Shown here: one piece after another, positions 62,276 through 64,000 of the stretch
Layout of the letters: each line of letters begins with the position of its first letter
Numbering within the stretch: position 1 is the first letter of the stretch
Source: Anopheles merus
Lineage: Eukaryota > Arthropoda > Insecta > Diptera > Culicidae
Reading direction: 5' to 3'
Assembly: GCF_017562075.2 (NCBI RefSeq)
Contig: NC_054083.1
Coordinates: 47,340,942-47,404,941 of the forward strand
DNA: 64,000 bases
Program-made: the position numbers and the translations under genes
The notes under the pieces: generated by a model
Told to the model about the DNA's origin: nothing
Databases searched by the model: none
Seen by the model: the letters and a program-made list of their open reading frames with translations, nothing else

Positions 62276-64000
62276 TCAGTGCACAGCGGCCGCCATTGCT
62301 CGATCCGCACCCTGTGCCACTGTTAGATGCGCAGGTTTCCGTATGTTCTTGAAGAACACCGAATGCGTCTCGACACTTTCCGCACCCGATTCGGAGATAT
62401 CGTCCAAGTGCGAGTCAAGATCGTCCTCGTCTGAGATGCAGGAGGCATCATCACTACCATCGAACTTCTCATCATCGGACGAGTACACCCGTACACTGAT
62501 CGCGTCGGAGGTGTTGAAGAACACACCGTTCGGTGGCATCTGATGTCTGCCGTGCGATGGACCCGGTTCCATCTCCCCTCTTGTGCTCATGGCCACCGTC
62601 CGTGCGATCGTAGTCAACGAGGAAGAGGGTGAGCTAGAGGAAGGTGGCGATGGAGGTGGTGGCGGAGGTTTGCTTTGGGGCTTCTCGATCACCTTGACCG
62701 CACTGCCCGGCTTCTTCGTGGGAATGGTTGCAGTTGGTGGTGGTGGAGGTGGAGGATTCGGTGGAGGCAGGGGAGGCGGTGGTGATCGTGGGCGAGCGAT
62801 CGATTTGTCGTTCGATCTGGAACCGGCCCCAGAAGAACCACCGGTCGATGAGCCGCTCCGATTGGTGCCGGTTGCATCTGGTGTTCCTGCGACGCCTCTT
62901 TCGTTCGCTTCCTGCTGCTGTAGGGCACAGATTTCGTACTTGTTCTCCTCCAGGATCGTTCCATCCGGACCTGCAGCAGCCGAACCGTCCGGTGACTGGG
63001 AGCTAAAGTTGAACCGCTCGTAGAGCTTCTTTTTGCCGTTCAGCTTTGATTCACTCGAATCGGCACTCATGTAGCCGCTGTCCTGCTCCTTTGTGCTCGA
63101 TCGCGAGTTACTCCGCACGATCGTGATGTTCGGGCGCGAAGTGGATGGCTTTTCACCGTCTTCTGGTGATGGTGCACCCTGCTGTCGCTTCCGGTGATGG
63201 TGATGATGATGGTGACGCAACATCTGCTGCTGCTGATAGTGTGATCCATACGCACCACTACCAGACGATTCATCAATCAGTGAAGAAATGCCCTCATCCT
63301 TCTCGAGAATGTCGGACGAATCGGATGTCTTTTCTAGGTCCTGATCCCCTCCGGACTTCCCATTGAACTTCGCTGTCGCTATTCCGATAAACTTCTTCCA
63401 GGCATTCTTCAAATCCTTGGACTTTTTGACGCGATCTCTCAGCCCCATTGCGATCTGCATTCCGTTGGAGGACTGGTTCAACTCGACGCGAAACACCTTC
63501 GTGGTGGTGGGTGACGCTGATCCAGTGCTTCCAAGCGGCATCGGTGCACTGATGTCATAGATGGAGGGTTTCTCATCTTCACCGTCTTTCGGATTGATCG
63601 ACGGGCTGCTCCGATTGATCGGGAAGCTATAGTTGGAGAGCGTTTTCGTGGATAGGACCTCGATCTTGTCAATGTCCTCGATGAACTTCGCCTTGCTCAT
63701 CACTTGCTGGTGTTGCTGCTGCTGGGCCTGGCGTGTGCGCAGATCGTAGATCTTGCTGTCGACCTGCTGCAAGAAGTTCTTGCTGTTCTTCTCCCCAAGC
63801 GTCATGTAGCTCTCCAGTATGCCACTCAGCTCCGACTCCGGTTGCTTCTCGTCGATTCGTGCGTACTCCGACTTTTCGCTAATATACAGCGACTGATCGG
63901 TCGGGTTCTTGTGCACGTGACTGTACGGTGGTAGCTTGCCCGGGGAGTTACGGCTCTTACCCCCACTGCCACTACTATTGCTCGCCCCAGACGCCGTCCG
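62276..64000 (-). CDS. Unrecognised proline/serine/histidine-rich protein, C-terminal part (5'-partial)
   Basis: Open frame of about 575 codons ending in TGA at 62278-62276 and still open at the right edge of the window, so the N-terminus lies beyond 64000. I do not recognise the family. From N to C it shows: a stretch with ESELSGILESYMTLGEKN; a glutamine/histidine run; two likely ordered segments (TTTKVFRVELNQSSNGMQIA, then KSKDLKNAWKKFIGIATAKF); a His-8 run; EQDSGYMSADSSESK; two long polyproline blocks of the kind bound by SH3, WW or EVH1 domains; and an acidic tail with SDDASCISDEDDLDSHLDD before FFKNIRKPAHLT. Coding status is supported by the long uninterrupted frame and codon-level sense rather than simple repeats. 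The composition suggests a cytoplasmic scaffold or cytoskeletal adaptor, which is inference only. Confidence 0.8.
   Translation of the reverse strand, partial: RTASGASNSSGSGGKSRNSPGKLPPYSHVHKNPTDQSLYISEKSEYARIDEKQPESELSGILESYMTLGEKNSKNFLQQVDSKIYDLRTRQAQQQQHQQVMSKAKFIEDIDKIEVLSTKTLSNYSFPINRSSPSINPKDGEDEKPSIYDISAPMPLGSTGSASPTTTKVFRVELNQSSNGMQIAMGLRDRVKKSKDLKNAWKKFIGIATAKFNGKSGGDQDLEKTSDSSDILEKDEGISSLIDESSGSGAYGSHYQQQQMLRHHHHHHHRKRQQGAPSPEDGEKPSTSRPNITIVRSNSRSSTKEQDSGYMSADSSESKLNGKKKLYERFNFSSQSPDGSAAAGPDGTILEENKYEICALQQQEANERGVAGTPDATGTNRSGSSTGGSSGAGSRSNDKSIARPRSPPPPLPPPNPPPPPPPTATIPTKKPGSAVKVIEKPQSKPPPPPPSPPSSSSPSSSLTTIARTVAMSTRGEMEPGPSHGRHQMPPNGVFFNTSDAISVRVYSSDDEKFDGSDDASCISDEDDLDSHLDDISESGAESVETHSVFFKNIRKPAHLTVAQGADRAMAAAVH

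Overview
The window looks like nuclear DNA of a mosquito, most probably an Anopheles species. This is inferred from short GT-AG introns, insect orthologues (Rab19, ceramide transfer protein, a DM4/12-family protein, a Dscam paralogue), many CT/GT/GAT microsatellites, and two tRNA-derived SINE copies resembling the Anopheles SINE200 type. The species cannot be proved from the sequence alone.

Layout. 1-21.6 kb (+): the 3' two thirds of a Dscam-family cell-adhesion receptor. Sixteen exons run from the second Ig domain to the stop codon and join in one continuous frame of 1,837 codons. The 5' exons lie outside the window. 21.6-26.2 kb: A-rich probable long 3' UTR that runs up to the stop codon of the next gene. 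26.2-37.9 kb (-): ceramide transfer protein (PH, FFAT, START), 8 coding exons, 587 aa, with an 8.5 kb intron. 40.3-41.9 kb (-): a secreted DM4/12-family protein of unknown role, 455 aa. 41.9-49.25 kb: intergenic, with a perfect short hairpin and a 456-bp foldback element. 49.25-54.9 kb (+): RING, B-box-like, coiled-coil, NHL-repeat (TRIM-NHL type) protein, 662 aa. 55.55-56.5 kb (-): Rab19-like GTPase, 220 aa. 56.9-58.1 kb (+): eIF2B beta subunit, 355 aa. 58.5-59.5 kb (+): SAP30BP/HCNGP-like protein, 332 aa. 60.86-61.42 kb: a non-autonomous hAT-like transposon with 13-bp terminal repeats and a perfect 8-bp target duplication, filled with a 10-bp minisatellite. 62.3-64 kb (-): the C-terminal part of an unrecognised proline-, serine- and histidine-rich protein that continues past the right edge.

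The genes do not form one pathway. They are ordinary chromosomal neighbours: neural recognition, lipid transfer, vesicle traffic, translation initiation, transcription/splicing cofactor, ubiquitin ligase. Local arrangements of note are the convergent Dscam-like/cert pair, the convergent RING-NHL/Rab19 pair, and the divergent Rab19/eIF2B-beta pair with about 380 bp between start codons.

I did not find a clearly new multi-gene system. The most interesting items are the intact-ended hAT-like element with an expanding 10-bp array, the 456-bp foldback element built of internal repeats, splice options in the Dscam-like endodomain that would change its tyrosine motifs or truncate it, and the in-frame retainable intron of the SAP30BP gene. 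All exon joins were made by eye from splice consensus, reading phase and family similarity. No alignment or database search was run.
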